Positions 5,660 to 6,388 of a stretch of DNA of 6,388 nt are shown piece by piece. Position 1 is the stretch's first letter, and each line of letters begins with the position of its first letter. The stretch comes from CAZNNH01 sp964574335 (GTDB lineage: Bacteria > Acidobacteriota > Vicinamibacteria > Fen-336). The translations under genes were made by a program, and so were the position numbers. Below the pieces are notes generated by a model that saw only the letters and a list, made by a program, of their open reading frames with translations, did not search any database and was not told where the DNA came from. The stretch covers positions 1 to 6,388 of the forward strand of contig CAZNNH010000255.1 in NCBI GenBank assembly GCA_964574335.1, read 5' to 3'.

Positions 5660-6388
5660 TCACTCGACGACGACCCGGGCGCTGTCGCTCCGGCCGAAGG
5701 TCTCCGGGCGGTACATCTCCTCGGCCTTCGCCGGTGGGGCGATGAAGCTCCCGGGTGTGGTGGCTCGCGCCACGTAGTCGAGGGAATGCTCGCCCGACCA
5801 GACGATCGCCGAGAAGCCCTCGACGCGGTCGTCGCGCAGGTTGCGGTGGTCGTACCACTCGGAACGCCACCGGCGCCAGTCCTCGCCTTCCCTCACGGTC
5901 CCGACCCCCGAGGACGGCAGCTCCGGGTTGAGCGGCTCGAGCCCGGCCGGCAGATGCTCGACCAAAGCCACGTGATAGCGGGTCTCGGGGGTGCGCATCG
6001 TCACCCGCACCCGCACCCGCGCACCGGCCTTGATGTGCCAGGTGCCCTCGGCGTCACGCCGGACGTCGCCCTTCGCGTCGAGCCCTTCGTATCGGCGCTC
6101 CACCCGGAAGCCGTGGTCGATCCAGCTGACCGTGCGTCGGGCCGCCGCGTGCTCAAGACCGACTCGATAGTAGAGACGTCCCGCGCCCTCCTTTTGGAGG
6201 ACGAGATCGCGCGAGGCGCGGCCCTGGAGCAGGTCTCGCATCGGGACCGTGGCGAGCTGCTGTTCGGCGGACCGTCCCCGGAACCGGTGGTCGAGCAGCG
6301 GCTCGTCGCCGAGCCAAGCCCGCGCGACGAAATCGGGCGTGACCTTCTCCTGAGTCCGGAAGTAGCGGTCGAGCGCCAGCAGCACGTA
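5660..6388 (-). CDS. Alpha-2-macroglobulin family protein, C-terminal 242 residues (partial)
   Basis: The frame enters from the right edge and ends at the stop at 5660-5662, so only the C-terminus of a much larger protein is present. Bacterial alpha-2-macroglobulins are periplasmic protease traps of about 1,500-2,000 residues. In the visible part, the first residues (YVLLALDRYFRTQEK) look like the end of the thioester/helical domain. Next comes a linker strand region, then GAGRLYYRVGLEH (68-80). The final macroglobulin-like domain (bacterial MG10 type) carries LVEHLPAGLEPLNPEL (142-157), YDHRNLRDDRVEGF (179-192), YVARATTPGSFIAPPA (205-220) and EEMYRPETFGRS (223-234). These are hallmark stretches of this terminal domain. 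The thioester motif (CxEQ), bait region and signal peptide would lie beyond the edge and cannot be checked. No pbpC-like gene, the usual partner in enterobacteria, lies on the downstream side. Confidence 0.9.
   Translation of the reverse strand, partial: YVLLALDRYFRTQEKVTPDFVARAWLGDEPLLDHRFRGRSAEQQLATVPMRDLLQGRASRDLVLQKEGAGRLYYRVGLEHAAARRTVSWIDHGFRVERRYEGLDAKGDVRRDAEGTWHIKAGARVRVRVTMRTPETRYHVALVEHLPAGLEPLNPELPSSGVGTVREGEDWRRWRSEWYDHRNLRDDRVEGFSAIVWSGEHSLDYVARATTPGSFIAPPAKAEEMYRPETFGRSDSARVVVE

Overview
The window is a GC-rich stretch from what is probably a diderm bacterium. The base composition is uniformly high in G+C. An Omp85-type outer-membrane barrel fragment and a bacterial alpha-2-macroglobulin both point to an organism with an outer membrane and periplasm. 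Acidobacteriota, Myxococcota or a similar soil or sediment lineage would fit, but nothing here fixes the phylum. There is no rRNA, tRNA, CRISPR array, complete mobile element or recognisable phage gene.

Layout, left to right. Bases 1-155 hold the upstream region of a tiny gene, plus an open minus-strand frame at the edge that has no normal start codon. A 48-residue Cys/His-rich protein of unknown function (156-302, +) has a strong ribosome binding site. Convergent to it is the 3' part of an Omp85/BamA-family barrel gene (412 to about 1200, -). Its coding character fades near 1200, and a stop in its frame at 1312-1314 ends any extension, so it looks 5'-truncated. Bases 1201-1691 carry no gene I can support. 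They hold a GC-rich inverted repeat and a possible -10 box. Next is a complete exported serine hydrolase of the CocE/X-Pro dipeptidyl-peptidase superfamily (1692-3650, +), whose residues match alpha-amino-acid ester hydrolases. A strong hairpin at 3671-3698 separates it from a convergent GT39-type polytopic membrane glycosyltransferase (3683-5269, -). The glycosyltransferase stop codon lies inside this hairpin. A gap of about 390 bp follows, then the C-terminal end of an alpha-2-macroglobulin family protein (5660 to the right edge, -).

The genes do not form an obvious operon or joint pathway. Each is separated from its neighbour by convergent orientation or a long gap. The shared theme is the cell envelope and periplasm: an outer-membrane barrel remnant, an exported hydrolase, a lipid-linked-sugar glycosyltransferase and a periplasmic protease trap. 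I see no convincing undescribed multi-gene system. The items most worth a second look are the ester hydrolase with its acidic substrate-binding cluster, the small Cys/His protein, the decapitated barrel gene and the shared hairpin.
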